From WTFV01 sp965203525 (lineage in GTDB: Bacteria; Acidobacteriota; Vicinamibacteria; Vicinamibacterales; UBA8438): 64,000 nucleotides of DNA. The stretch covers positions 2,542,001 to 2,606,000 of the forward strand of contig OZ241898.1 of NCBI GenBank assembly GCA_965203525.1. The letters are read 5' to 3'. Of this stretch, positions 35,542 to 43,846 are shown one piece after another; position 1 is the stretch's first letter, and each line of letters opens with the position of its first letter. Under the pieces are notes generated by a model that was not told the DNA's origin, ran no database searches, and saw only the letters and a list, made by a program, of their open reading frames with translations. The position numbers and the translations under genes were made by a program.

Positions 35542-36723
35542 ATGTCCGCCCTCTCGCATCTGGAATGCTCGGCCGCCTGCGGTGCGGGCCCTCTGGATCC
35601 GGAACGGGTCCGGCACCTGTGCGCCTGCGGCGCGCCGCTGCTGGCGCGGTACGATCTCGCCGCCGCCGCCGGACGCCGGACGCGCGACGCGCTGGGTGAC
35701 CGTCCGCCGACGATGTGGCGCTACCGCGAGGCGCTGCCGCCGGCCGGCGGCGGCGGACCGGTGACCCTCGGCGAAGGCTTCACGCCGCTCGTGCGCGCGC
35801 GGCGGCTCGGCGCCGCGGTCGGCGTGAACCGGCTCTTCATCAAGGACGAATCGGCCAACCCGACCAACTCCTTCAAGGCCCGCGGCCTGTCGGCCGCCGT
35901 CACCGTCGCCCGGCGGCTCGGGGCCACCACGGTTTCCGTTCCGTCCGCCGGCAACGCGGCCAACGCGGCGGCCGCGTACGCGGCCCGCGCGGGCCTCGCG
36001 GCCAAGGTCTTCATGCCGCGCGACGTCAAGACGCCGTTCATCCGCGAGTGCGAGCTCTACGGCGCGGAGGTAACCCTGGTTGACGGCCTCATCACGGACG
36101 CGGGACGGGTCGCCGCCGAGGCCGGCGCCGCGGGCGGCTGGTACGACGTCTCGACGCTGAAGGAGCCGTACCGCGTCGAAGGCAAGAAGACGATGGCCTA
36201 CGAGATCGCCGAGCAGCTCGGGTGGGAGTGGCCGGACTGGATGATCTACCCCACCGGGGGAGGAACCGGCATCGTCGGCATGTGGAAGGCCTGCGCGGAG
36301 CTGGAGGCGCTCGGGTGGATGCCGGCCACGGCGCGCCGGCCCCGGATGGTCTCCGTGCAGGCCGCCGGCTGCGCGCCCATCGTGCGCGCCTTCCAGGCCG
36401 GCGAAGAGCGGGCGGCGCCGTGGGAGGATGCCCGCACCGCCGCCGACGGGCTGCGGGTGCCGCGCGCCGTCGGCGACTTCCTGATTCTGCGCGCGCTGCG
36501 CGCGAGCGGCGGCGCGGCGGTGGCCGTGAGCGACGCCGAGATGATCGCGGCGATGCGGGAGATGGGGGCGGCCGAGGGAGTCAGCGCGGCGCCCGAGGGG
36601 GGCGCCACCCTGGCCGCCTTGCGCGCGCTCCTCGCCCGCGGCACGATCGCGCCCTCCGACCGGGTCGTGCTGTTCAACACCGGCGGCGCGCTGAAGTACC
36701 TCGATCTGCTCGGTATACAATGA
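35542..36723 (+). CDS. threonine synthase-type PLP enzyme (paralogue 1)
   Basis: 393 residues with a Cys-rich N-terminal stretch (LECSAACGAG ... HLCACGAPLLARYD), often seen in threonine synthases of this branch. The PLP lysine is in ANPTNSFKARG near residue 113, and the phosphate loop is PTGGGTG. It most resembles threonine synthase, which turns O-phosphohomoserine into threonine. A second member lies just beyond the tRNA gene, so one of the pair may use a different substrate. I cannot decide which. Confidence 0.8.
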   Translation: MSALSHLECSAACGAGPLDPERVRHLCACGAPLLARYDLAAAAGRRTRDALGDRPPTMWRYREALPPAGGGGPVTLGEGFTPLVRARRLGAAVGVNRLFIKDESANPTNSFKARGLSAAVTVARRLGATTVSVPSAGNAANAAAAYAARAGLAAKVFMPRDVKTPFIRECELYGAEVTLVDGLITDAGRVAAEAGAAGGWYDVSTLKEPYRVEGKKTMAYEIAEQLGWEWPDWMIYPTGGGTGIVGMWKACAELEALGWMPATARRPRMVSVQAAGCAPIVRAFQAGEERAAPWEDARTAADGLRVPRAVGDFLILRALRASGGAAVAVSDAEMIAAMREMGAAEGVSAAPEGGATLAALRALLARGTIAPSDRVVLFNTGGALKYLDLLGIQ

Positions 36724-36781
36724 AGAATCGTGGTCGCCGGATCGCCCGCGGCCACGCATCCTGCCGTTTGCCGACAGGAAC

Positions 36782-36857
<76 letters not shown>

Positions 36858-36871
36858 CCTCTCCGCCGGGC

Positions 36872-38212
36872 ATGACGACGACGACCGCGCCGTACCGGGC
36901 CGTGCTGCGCTGCATCCGGGGCTGCGCCGGCGAGCACTCCCTGCTCGATCCGATCTACCGGTGCCCCGCCTGCGACGACCTGCTGGAAGTGTCCCACGAC
37001 CTGGACGCGCTCCGCGACCGCTCGGCCGGCTCCTGGATGCGCCTCTTCGACGAACGCTACAAGCGCACGACCTGGCCGTACGGATCGTCGGTGTGGGGAA
37101 AGAAGGAATGGGTCTGCCCCGGCGTGGACGCCGACTGCATCGTGTCGATGGACGAAGGGGGAACCAACCTCTTCTGGGCGGAGCGGTTCGGGGAGGAGCT
37201 CGGGGTCGGAGACTTGTGGGTGAAGCTGTGCGGCAACTCCCACACCGGGTCCTTCAAGGATCTGGGCATGACCGTGCTGGTTTCCCTCGTCCGGCAGATG
37301 ATGCGCCGGGGCGTCGCGATCCGCGCCGTGGCGTGCGCCTCGACCGGCGACACGTCGGCCTCCCTCGCCGCCTACGCGGCGGCGGGCGGCATCCCCGCCA
37401 TCGTGATTCTGCCGCGCGGCAAGGTCTCCACCGCGCAGCTCGTCCAGCCGCTGTCGAACGGCGCCACCGTGCTCGCGCTCGACACCGACTTCGACGGCTG
37501 CATGGCGATCGTCAAGCGGCTCTCGACCGAGGAGGGCATCTATCTCGCGAACTCGATGAACAGCGTTCGTCTGGAGGGCCAGAAGACGGTGGGCATCGAG
37601 ATCGTCCAGCAGTTCGACTGGGAGGTGCCCGACGTCATCATCATTCCCGGGGGCAACCTCGGCAACGTGAGCGCTCTCGGGGCCGGGTTCGACATGCTCG
37701 AAGCGCTCGGCGTGACCGCCCGCCGCCCGCGCATCGTCGTGGCCCAGGCCGCCGCCGCCAACCCGCTGTACCGCGCCTACCGCAACGACTGGAACTTCGA
37801 GCCGATCAAGGCGTCCGCGACGCAGGCATCGGCCATCCAGATCGGCAACCCGGTCTCGATCGGCAAGGCCATCCGCACGTTGCGGCGTTACGACGGCATC
37901 GTCGAGCAGGCGACCGAGGCCGAGCTGGCCGACGCCTCCGCCCGCGCCGACCGCACCGGCATGTACAACTGCCCGCACACCGGAGTCGCGCTCGCGGCGC
38001 TGGCGAAGCTGCGGGCGCGCGGCGACGTGGCGGCGAGCGACCGCGTCGTGGTGATCTCCACGGCGAACGGGTTGAAGTTCACCGACTTCAAGCTCGACTA
38101 CCACCGGGCGTCGGCCGCGGATCCGCGGCCGCGTTTCGCCAACGCGCCGGTCGAGCTGCCGGACGACTACGACGCCGTGCGCCGGGCCGTCGCGCGGGCG
38201 GCGGGGAACTGA
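36872..38212 (+). CDS. thrC: threonine synthase (paralogue 2)
   Basis: 446 residues from ATG 36872, 15 bp after the tRNA. An N-terminal zinc-knuckle-like stretch (CIRGCAGEHSLLDPIYRCPACDD) precedes the PLP domain. The lysine is in GNSHTGSFKDLGM near residue 131, followed by ASTGDTSASLAAYAAAGG and IIPGGNLGNVSALGAGF. The SFKDLG block is the classic threonine synthase signature, so this is the better candidate for true ThrC of the two neighbours. Confidence 0.9.
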   Translation: MTTTTAPYRAVLRCIRGCAGEHSLLDPIYRCPACDDLLEVSHDLDALRDRSAGSWMRLFDERYKRTTWPYGSSVWGKKEWVCPGVDADCIVSMDEGGTNLFWAERFGEELGVGDLWVKLCGNSHTGSFKDLGMTVLVSLVRQMMRRGVAIRAVACASTGDTSASLAAYAAAGGIPAIVILPRGKVSTAQLVQPLSNGATVLALDTDFDGCMAIVKRLSTEEGIYLANSMNSVRLEGQKTVGIEIVQQFDWEVPDVIIIPGGNLGNVSALGAGFDMLEALGVTARRPRIVVAQAAAANPLYRAYRNDWNFEPIKASATQASAIQIGNPVSIGKAIRTLRRYDGIVEQATEAELADASARADRTGMYNCPHTGVALAALAKLRARGDVAASDRVVVISTANGLKFTDFKLDYHRASAADPRPRFANAPVELPDDYDAVRRAVARAAGN

Positions 38213-38227
38213 GGCGCGCGCGCATCC

Positions 38228-38257
38228 TTGACACCGTCGCCGGACGGCATCGACAAT
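38228..38257 (+). promoter_or_regulatory. promoter of the rhodanese-like gene
   Basis: TTGACA (38228-38233), an 18-bp spacer and GACAAT (38252-38257). The -10 ends 5 nt before ATG 38263, so the transcript should be leaderless. Confidence 0.55.
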
Positions 38258-38262
38258 GTTCC

Positions 38263-38637
38263 ATGCCCGTTCCGCGCATCACGAAAGACGAGTTGCAGAA
38301 GCGCATCGCAGGCGGCGGCGCGACCGCGCCGGTGCTCGCGGACGTACGCCTCAAGTACCCGTACGAGCACAGTACGGTCCGGCTGCCCGGCGCGATTCGG
38401 CTCGCCCCGCCGGACTTCGACACGTCGCCGCTCCCCCGTGACCGCGACGTCGTCACGTACGACTCCGACCCCGAGGAGCTCGTCGGCGCGCGCGTCGCCG
38501 CAGAGCTGATCCGGCAGGGCCGCAGCGCCAGCGTGCTCCAGGGAGGCATCGTCGATTGGCTGGCAGCCAAGCTCCCGACCGAGAGCAAGGACGCGCCCAA
38601 GCAGAAGCCGCCCGTGGCCGGCGCCCTCAAGGGCTAG
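38263..38637 (+). CDS. rhodanese-like domain protein lacking the catalytic Cys
   Basis: 124 residues covering one rhodanese fold: ITKDELQKRI, VLADVRLKYPYEHSTVRLPG, VVTYDSDPEELVGARVAAEL and SVLQGGIVDWLAA. The position of the active-site Cys after VVTY is Asp (D67), so sulfur transfer by the usual persulfide is not possible. Such domains often act as binding or regulatory modules. The C-terminus is a Lys/Pro-rich tail. It has its own promoter and is followed by the LolA-like gene after a gap of about 100 bp. Confidence 0.8.
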   Translation: MPVPRITKDELQKRIAGGGATAPVLADVRLKYPYEHSTVRLPGAIRLAPPDFDTSPLPRDRDVVTYDSDPEELVGARVAAELIRQGRSASVLQGGIVDWLAAKLPTESKDAPKQKPPVAGALKG

Positions 38638-38661
38638 TGGCCGCGCGGCGGGCAGCGCACG

Positions 38662-38769
38662 GGTCCATGGCGTTCGGGCATCGGCTCCGCGTCGCGGTTC
38701 GGCCCGCGCCCGCCCGGCGGTCCCGCACTTCCCGGTCCATGGCGCGCGGGCGCCGGCTCCGCGTCGCGG
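38662..38769. repeat. direct-repeat pair at the start of the LolA-like gene, 36 bp, offset 72 bp
   Basis: 38662-38697 and 38734-38769 match at 32 of 36 positions around a 36-bp spacer. Both copies contain an in-frame ATG followed by a similar coding start (MAFGHRLRVA / MARGRRLRVA). Confidence 0.88.
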
Positions 38770-39425
38770 CCCTGCTGCTTTTCGGCGGCACGATACCGGC
38801 GGCGGCAGGCGCCCAGTCTCCCGCCGGTCCCTCCATCCCGGAGCTGCTGGCGAAGCTGCAGGCGCACTACGATCGCGTCATCGACTTTTCGGCGGATTTC
38901 GAGCACCGCTACGCCGGCGGCGTGCTCCGGACCAGCGACGTCGAGCGCGGTACGGTGCGCGTCAGGAGACCCGGACAGTGGCGTTTCGATTACGTCAGTC
39001 CGGAACCCAAGCTCTTCGTCTGCGACGGCGCGACGATCCACTCCTGGTTCCCCGCCGACCGGCAGGTCATCGTGAGTCCGCTGCCGGCCGGTGCGGGCGC
39101 GTCGACGCCCGCCTCCTTCCTGGCCGGCGAGGGCGATCTGCTCCGTGACTTCACCGCCCGCTACGCGGCGGGGCCGGCAGCCGGCCGGGGGTGGTCGATC
39201 GAGCTGACGCCGGTCCGGGGCGGCGCCGACTACGAGTCCCTGACCCTGGTCGTCGACCCGGACACGCTGGACGTCGTCGAGATGGCGACGACGGACTTCC
39301 AGGGCGGGATCTCCACCTACCGGTTCTCCAACGTCAAGCGGAACCAGGGTCTGTCCGCTACCCTGTTCGTGTTCGACGTCCCCGCGGACGCCGAGGTCAT
39401 TACGGATGACGTCCACGCCCGCTAG
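38739..39425 (+). CDS. LolA-like outer-membrane lipoprotein carrier
   Basis: 228 residues from ATG 38739, which gives a clean signal peptide (RLRVAALLLFGGTIPAAAGAQ, cleavage after AGA). ATG 38667, in the upstream repeat copy, would add 24 residues that spoil it. The mature part follows LolA: IPELLAKLQAHYDRVIDFSA, GTVRVRRPGQWRFDYVSPEP, ATIHSWFPADRQVIVSPLP. LolA ferries lipoproteins across the periplasm. Its TAG stop is formed by the target TA and the first base of the IS630 element. Before the insertion the secretin ATG (39406) overlapped its last 20 bp. Confidence 0.85.
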   Translation: MARGRRLRVAALLLFGGTIPAAAGAQSPAGPSIPELLAKLQAHYDRVIDFSADFEHRYAGGVLRTSDVERGTVRVRRPGQWRFDYVSPEPKLFVCDGATIHSWFPADRQVIVSPLPAGAGASTPASFLAGEGDLLRDFTARYAAGPAAGRGWSIELTPVRGGADYESLTLVVDPDTLDVVEMATTDFQGGISTYRFSNVKRNQGLSATLFVFDVPADAEVITDDVHAR

Positions 39426-40614
39426 TGTCCCGTCAGAGAAAAAAGTGAAACATCATCAAGGGCGGTGTCGTCTGTCCTCCCCAGGAGGCACCCATGCGCA
39501 GAGGACGCACCCCGACACCGGTCGTCCTGACGGACGACGAACGGCAAGCCCTGACCTCGCTGGCCCATCGGTCGCGCACCGCCCCGCAGCGCGCGCGACG
39601 CGCCCGCGTCATCCTGGCCTGTGCCGACGGCCAGCCGACCACCGGCATCGCCAGGCGCCTGCACCTGTCCCCGACCACGGTCTGCAAGTGGCGCACCCGC
39701 TTTCTCGCAGACCGAATCGACGGCCTGACCGACGAACCGAGACCGGGCGCCCCGCGCCGCATCACCGACACGCAGGTCGAAGACGTGGTGGTGCGGACCC
39801 TGGAATCGACTCCGCCCGGCGCCACCCACTGGAGTACGCGCGGCATGGCGAAGGCCACCGGTCTGAGCCACACCACCATCAGCCGGATCTGGCGCACTTT
39901 CGGACTGCAGCCGCACCGGACCGAAACGTTCAAGCTGTCGCCGGACCCGTTCCTGATCGACAAGGTGCGCGACATCGTCGGGCTGTACGTCGATCCGCCG
40001 GAGCACGCGGTCGTGTTTTGTGTCGACGAAAAGCCGCAGATTCAGGCCCTCGAGCGCACGGCGCCGCTGCTGCCGATGCAGCCGGGCCAGGCCGAGCGGC
40101 GCAGCTTCGACTACCGCCGCCACGGTACGACCTCGTTGTTCGCGGCGCTCGACGTCAAGACCGGCAAGGTCCTCGGCCAACTGCATCGCCGCCATCGGTC
40201 GGCCGAGTTCCTGCAGTTCCTCCGGCGCATCGACGCCGAGGTGCCCGAAGACCAGGACGTCCATCTGATCCTGGACAACTACAGCACCCACAAGGCTCCC
40301 CGGATTCGGCGCTGGCTGGCCCGACACCCGCGCTTTCATCTGCATTTCACGCCGACCTACAGTTCCTGGCTGAACCTGGTGGAGCGCTGGTTCGCGGAGC
40401 TGACGACCCGGCAACTGCGTCGTGGCGTGTACCGCAGCATCGCCGCCCTCGAACGAGCGATTCGGGAGTTTCTCGAAGCGCACAACGCCGGCGCCCGGCC
40501 GTTCGTGTGGACGAAGACGGCCGACGAAATCCTGGCGCGCATCGGCCGCTTCGCGCAACGGACGCTCGCGGCGCACGATGGATAAATGTTTCACGAACCA
40601 TCGTTACGGGACAC
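39425..40614. mobile_element. IS630-family insertion sequence, complete
   Basis: A 1,190-bp element flanked by the target dinucleotide TA on both sides (39423-39424 and 40615-40616), as expected for IS630/Tc1 elements. The ends form imperfect inverted repeats: GTGTCCCGT outermost, about ten divergent bases, then GTGAAACAT. It carries one intact transposase. Removing it restores a continuous ...GCTAGC... sequence in which the secretin gene started at ATG 39406. Confidence 0.93.
39494..40585 (+). CDS. IS630-family DDE transposase
   Basis: 363 residues. An N-terminal helix-turn-helix (TTGIARRLHLSPTTVCKWRT) and a second HTH (GMAKATGLSHTTISRIWRTF) bind the ends. The catalytic triad is D178 (FCVDEKPQIQ), D261 (LILDNYSTHK) and E297 (SSWLNLVERWFAE). 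The gene is intact and fills almost the whole element, so the IS is probably active or recently so. Confidence 0.95.
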   Translation: MRRGRTPTPVVLTDDERQALTSLAHRSRTAPQRARRARVILACADGQPTTGIARRLHLSPTTVCKWRTRFLADRIDGLTDEPRPGAPRRITDTQVEDVVVRTLESTPPGATHWSTRGMAKATGLSHTTISRIWRTFGLQPHRTETFKLSPDPFLIDKVRDIVGLYVDPPEHAVVFCVDEKPQIQALERTAPLLPMQPGQAERRSFDYRRHGTTSLFAALDVKTGKVLGQLHRRHRSAEFLQFLRRIDAEVPEDQDVHLILDNYSTHKAPRIRRWLARHPRFHLHFTPTYSSWLNLVERWFAELTTRQLRRGVYRSIAALERAIREFLEAHNAGARPFVWTKTADEILARIGRFAQRTLAAHDG

Positions 40615-42472
40615 TAGCAGCCCGCCCGGCGCCGCCGGCACGTCGCTACGCCTGCTCCGCCGCGCGTTGCGGGCCGTGCTCGCGCTGGCGCTGGCGGCGG
40701 CCTCCGCCTGCGCGACCGCGGGCGTCCTGCGCGACGGACAGCGCGCCGAGCGCGAGCGCGACTACGACCAGGCGGTCATCGCCTATACCCGCGCCTTGCA
40801 GGAACGGCCGCACGACCGCGAAGTCCAGCTCGCCCTCGACCGGGCGCGGCTCCGGGCCGCCCAGATGCACTACGCGGAAGGAAGGCGGCTGGAGCGCGAG
40901 GCGCGGTGGGCGGATGCGCTGGCCGAGTACCAGATCGCGTACGACCTGAACCCGGGCCAGGCCGACATCGATCGCGCGTTGCGCGAGATGCGGGAAGCCA
41001 TGCGCGCGGAGCTGGCGGCCGCGCCGGAAGGCCGGACGGCGCTCGAGGCGCTCATCGACCGCACGCTCGACGCCGGGCCGCCCGGGTTCGACCTGCCGCG
41101 GGACCTCGTCCTCCCCGACTCGGTGGTCTTCGGCAGCGAGAGCGCGCGCGCGGTCTTCTCGGCGCTGGGACTGCTCGGCGGCGTCAGCATCCTCTTCGAC
41201 GCGCAGTTCCGCGACACGCCGTTCTCGGGCGACCTGCGCCGGATGACGTTCGACGCCGCGCTCGCCGCCGTCGCCGCGAGCACGGGCAACTTCTTCCAGG
41301 TCACCGCGCCCGGCACCGTCACCATCATCCCGGACACGCCGGCGAAGCGGCGGGAGTACGAGGAAGAGATCATCCGGACGTTCTACCTCAGCAACGCCGA
41401 CGTGCTCGAGACCATCGATCTGCTGCGGCTGGTGGTCGACCTCCGGCGGCTGGCGCCGGTGACCGCCACCAACGCCATCTCCATCAAGGACACGCCGGAA
41501 CGCATCGACGCGGCGGCGCGGCTGATCCGGGCGATCGACAAGGCGCGCGCCGAGGTGATCATCGAAGTGCAGTTGCTCGAGGTGGACCGCCGGGTCGTGC
41601 GCGAGTACGGTCTCCGGTTCGCGTCCGCCGGCGACGGCTCGAGCATCAGCGGCGGTGGAGAGTCCGGCGACAGCGGCGACGGTCTGGAGCTGTCCGTCGA
41701 CGACGTGGGGCGGCTCAGCGGATCGAGCCTCTTCGTCGCCAACCCGACCAGCCTGCTGGTCCGGCTGCTCGAAACCGACAAGAACACGCGCATGCTCGCC
41801 AATCCGCAACTCCGAACGTCCGACGGCGTCGTCGCCGAAGCGCACTTCGGCGAGCGCGTGCCCGTCCCGGTCACGACGTTCACGCCGTTCGCGGCCGGCG
41901 GCCTCAACCAGCAGCCGATCACTTCCTTCAACTACGAGGAAATCGGCGTCGAGATCTTCATCACGCCCCGCGTCCACCACAACGACGAGGTCTCCTTGGC
42001 GCTCGACATCGAGATCAGCAACGTATCGGGAACCGGTTTCGGCAACCTGCCGCAGTTCGGGGAACGCTCCATCGTCACGACGATTCGTCTCCGCGACGGC
42101 GAAACGAACATCCTCGCGGGATTGATCCGCGACGACGAACGGGAAACGCTGGGCGGCATTCCCGGCCTCAGCAGCATCCCGATCATCGGGCGCCTCTTCG
42201 GCCGCACCAAGACCGAGACCCAGGAAACCGACATCGTGCTGACGCTGAAGCCGCACATCATCCGCGGCCTCGCGCTCGAGGAAGACGACCTGCGTCCGTT
42301 CCGCGTCGGAACGAACGCCATGGCCGGCGCCGGCGGCGCAGGCGCGCCCGCGGGCGCCTCGAGGACGCAGCCCCGGCCGCAACCGCGGCCCGGCGCGGGA
42401 CGCCCGCTGCCCGGACAGCCGGCCGACGTGCAGCGGCCGATCGCCCCTCCGCCGGCGCCGCCCGACCGCTGA
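40586..42472 (+). CDS. secretin with N-terminal TPR region, start replaced by the IS element
   Basis: 628 residues from ATG 40586, which lies in the IS630 right end; the ancestral start was ATG 39406, before the IS. A lipoprotein-type signal (VLALALAAASAC lipobox) is followed by two TPR-like repeats (about residues 50-130), an N0/STN-like domain (SILFDAQFRDTPFSGDLRRM), an N1 domain (TNAISIKDTPERIDAAARLI) and the secretin barrel ending GIPGLSSIPIIGRLFG. The tail is Pro/Ala/Arg-rich. It differs in architecture from the PilQ at 27-29 kb, so a second secretin-dependent machine or pilus variant is likely. Whether the new start is used is untested. Confidence 0.88.
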   Translation: MFHEPSLRDTSSPPGAAGTSLRLLRRALRAVLALALAAASACATAGVLRDGQRAERERDYDQAVIAYTRALQERPHDREVQLALDRARLRAAQMHYAEGRRLEREARWADALAEYQIAYDLNPGQADIDRALREMREAMRAELAAAPEGRTALEALIDRTLDAGPPGFDLPRDLVLPDSVVFGSESARAVFSALGLLGGVSILFDAQFRDTPFSGDLRRMTFDAALAAVAASTGNFFQVTAPGTVTIIPDTPAKRREYEEEIIRTFYLSNADVLETIDLLRLVVDLRRLAPVTATNAISIKDTPERIDAAARLIRAIDKARAEVIIEVQLLEVDRRVVREYGLRFASAGDGSSISGGGESGDSGDGLELSVDDVGRLSGSSLFVANPTSLLVRLLETDKNTRMLANPQLRTSDGVVAEAHFGERVPVPVTTFTPFAAGGLNQQPITSFNYEEIGVEIFITPRVHHNDEVSLALDIEISNVSGTGFGNLPQFGERSIVTTIRLRDGETNILAGLIRDDERETLGGIPGLSSIPIIGRLFGRTKTETQETDIVLTLKPHIIRGLALEEDDLRPFRVGTNAMAGAGGAGAPAGASRTQPRPQPRPGAGRPLPGQPADVQRPIAPPPAPPDR

Positions 42473-42581
42473 CGACGGCGGCCGCGGCGGGCCTCGCTCG
42501 TCGACGGCGCATACCAGCCCGTACGCCGCACCCGAAATCCACGACGACGGCGGCCGCGGCGGACCTCAGTCGTCGACGGCG
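42471..42581. repeat. direct-repeat pair between secretin and murA, 39 bp, offset 72 bp
   Basis: 42471-42509 and 42543-42581 match except at three positions and flank a 33-bp spacer. Copy 1 starts inside the secretin stop codon; copy 2 contains the murA stop codon (convergent genes). Confidence 0.9.
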
Positions 42582-43822
42582 ACCCGCGCGCCGAGCGACC
42601 GGAGACGCTCGACGACGCTGGCGTACCCCCGCTCGACGGTCTCCAGCGGACCGACCCGGCTCTCGCCGTTCGCCGCCAGCGCGGCCGCGATGAGCGCCAT
42701 GCCGGAACGCAGGTCGCGCGTGTCCAGGGTCCGCCCGTTCAGCGCGCGGCCGCCCTCCACGATGATCCGGTGGGGATCGCAGAGGAAGAGGTTGGCGCCC
42801 ATGCCGCTCAACTGCTCGAGCGCGAACAGGCGCAGCTCGTACATCCAGTCGTGGATGAGGGTCCGCCCGGCGGCCCGCGCCGCGAGCACGGTGACCAGGC
42901 TCACCATGTCGCTCGGAAACCCCGGCCACGGCGCCGTGGTGATCTGGCGCACGGCGCGCGGCTGCGACGCCCGGACCACGAAACGGCCGTCTTCGACCTC
43001 GCAACGGACCCGCATGCGTCGGAGCACGGCGGTGAGCGGCTCGAGGTCCGCCCCGGCGACGCCATGCACTTCGACCTCTCCCCCGGTGATGGCGGCGACC
43101 ACCGCCCAGCTCCCGGCTTCGACGTAGTCGCCGCGGAGCCGGTGCGCGGTCCCCCGCAGCCGCGTCCCGCCGGCGACCCGCACCGTCGGCGTGCCCGCCC
43201 CGTCGATCTCGACGCCCATGCCCCGCAGGCAGGCGCACAGCTCCACGACGTGCGGCTCGCACGCGGCGTGGCGGATCTCCGTCGGGCCGGGCGCCGCGGC
43301 CGCGGCCAGGATGGCCGTCTCCGTGCCCGTGACCGACGCTTCCTCCAGATAGAACGAGGCCGGGCGCAGCCCCTCCGGCGCGTCGAAGACGTGCCGCTCG
43401 CCCGCCTCGTCCCGCACCCCCATGGCGCGCAGCGCCTGCAGATGGGCGGCCAGCGTGCGCCGGCCGGGAAAGTCCCCGCCCGGCGGGGCCAGCGTCGCGC
43501 GCCCCAAGCGCGCCAGCAGCGGCCCCACCAGCAGCACCGAGCCGCGCAACCGTCCGACGAGACGCGGATCCGGTTCGTCGTTGCGGACCGACGCGCAACG
43601 GACCCGCAACGTCGTGGTGCCGATGCCTTCGACCTCGGCGCCGAGTCCGCGCAACAGCTCGGCCATCACCCGGACGTCCGCGATCCGCGGCACGTTCGTC
43701 AACGTGCAGGACTCGTCCGTCAGCAGGCAGGCCGCGAGGATCGGCAACGCCGCGTTCTTGTTCCCCTCGACGCGCACCGACCCGCCGAGTCGGTGGCCGC
43801 CTTCGACGATGAGCGTGGACAT
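42566..43822 (-). CDS. murA: UDP-N-acetylglucosamine 1-carboxyvinyltransferase with Asp at the fosfomycin position
   Basis: 418 residues. GGHRLGGSVRVEGNKNAALP and the two inverse alpha/beta-barrel domains identify MurA, which adds enolpyruvyl to UDP-GlcNAc in the first committed step of peptidoglycan synthesis. In the catalytic loop, where most bacteria have PGGC, this protein has PPGGD (D117). Asp here is known from Mycobacterium and Chlamydia enzymes, which are active but not alkylated by fosfomycin. Last gene of the murein operon, 24 bp after murB. Confidence 0.93.
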   Translation of the reverse strand: MSTLIVEGGHRLGGSVRVEGNKNAALPILAACLLTDESCTLTNVPRIADVRVMAELLRGLGAEVEGIGTTTLRVRCASVRNDEPDPRLVGRLRGSVLLVGPLLARLGRATLAPPGGDFPGRRTLAAHLQALRAMGVRDEAGERHVFDAPEGLRPASFYLEEASVTGTETAILAAAAAPGPTEIRHAACEPHVVELCACLRGMGVEIDGAGTPTVRVAGGTRLRGTAHRLRGDYVEAGSWAVVAAITGGEVEVHGVAGADLEPLTAVLRRMRVRCEVEDGRFVVRASQPRAVRQITTAPWPGFPSDMVSLVTVLAARAAGRTLIHDWMYELRLFALEQLSGMGANLFLCDPHRIIVEGGRALNGRTLDTRDLRSGMALIAAALAANGESRVGPLETVERGYASVVERLRSLGARVAVDD

Positions 43823-43846
43823 GCCGTCGCTTCGGAGGTCCCGCGG

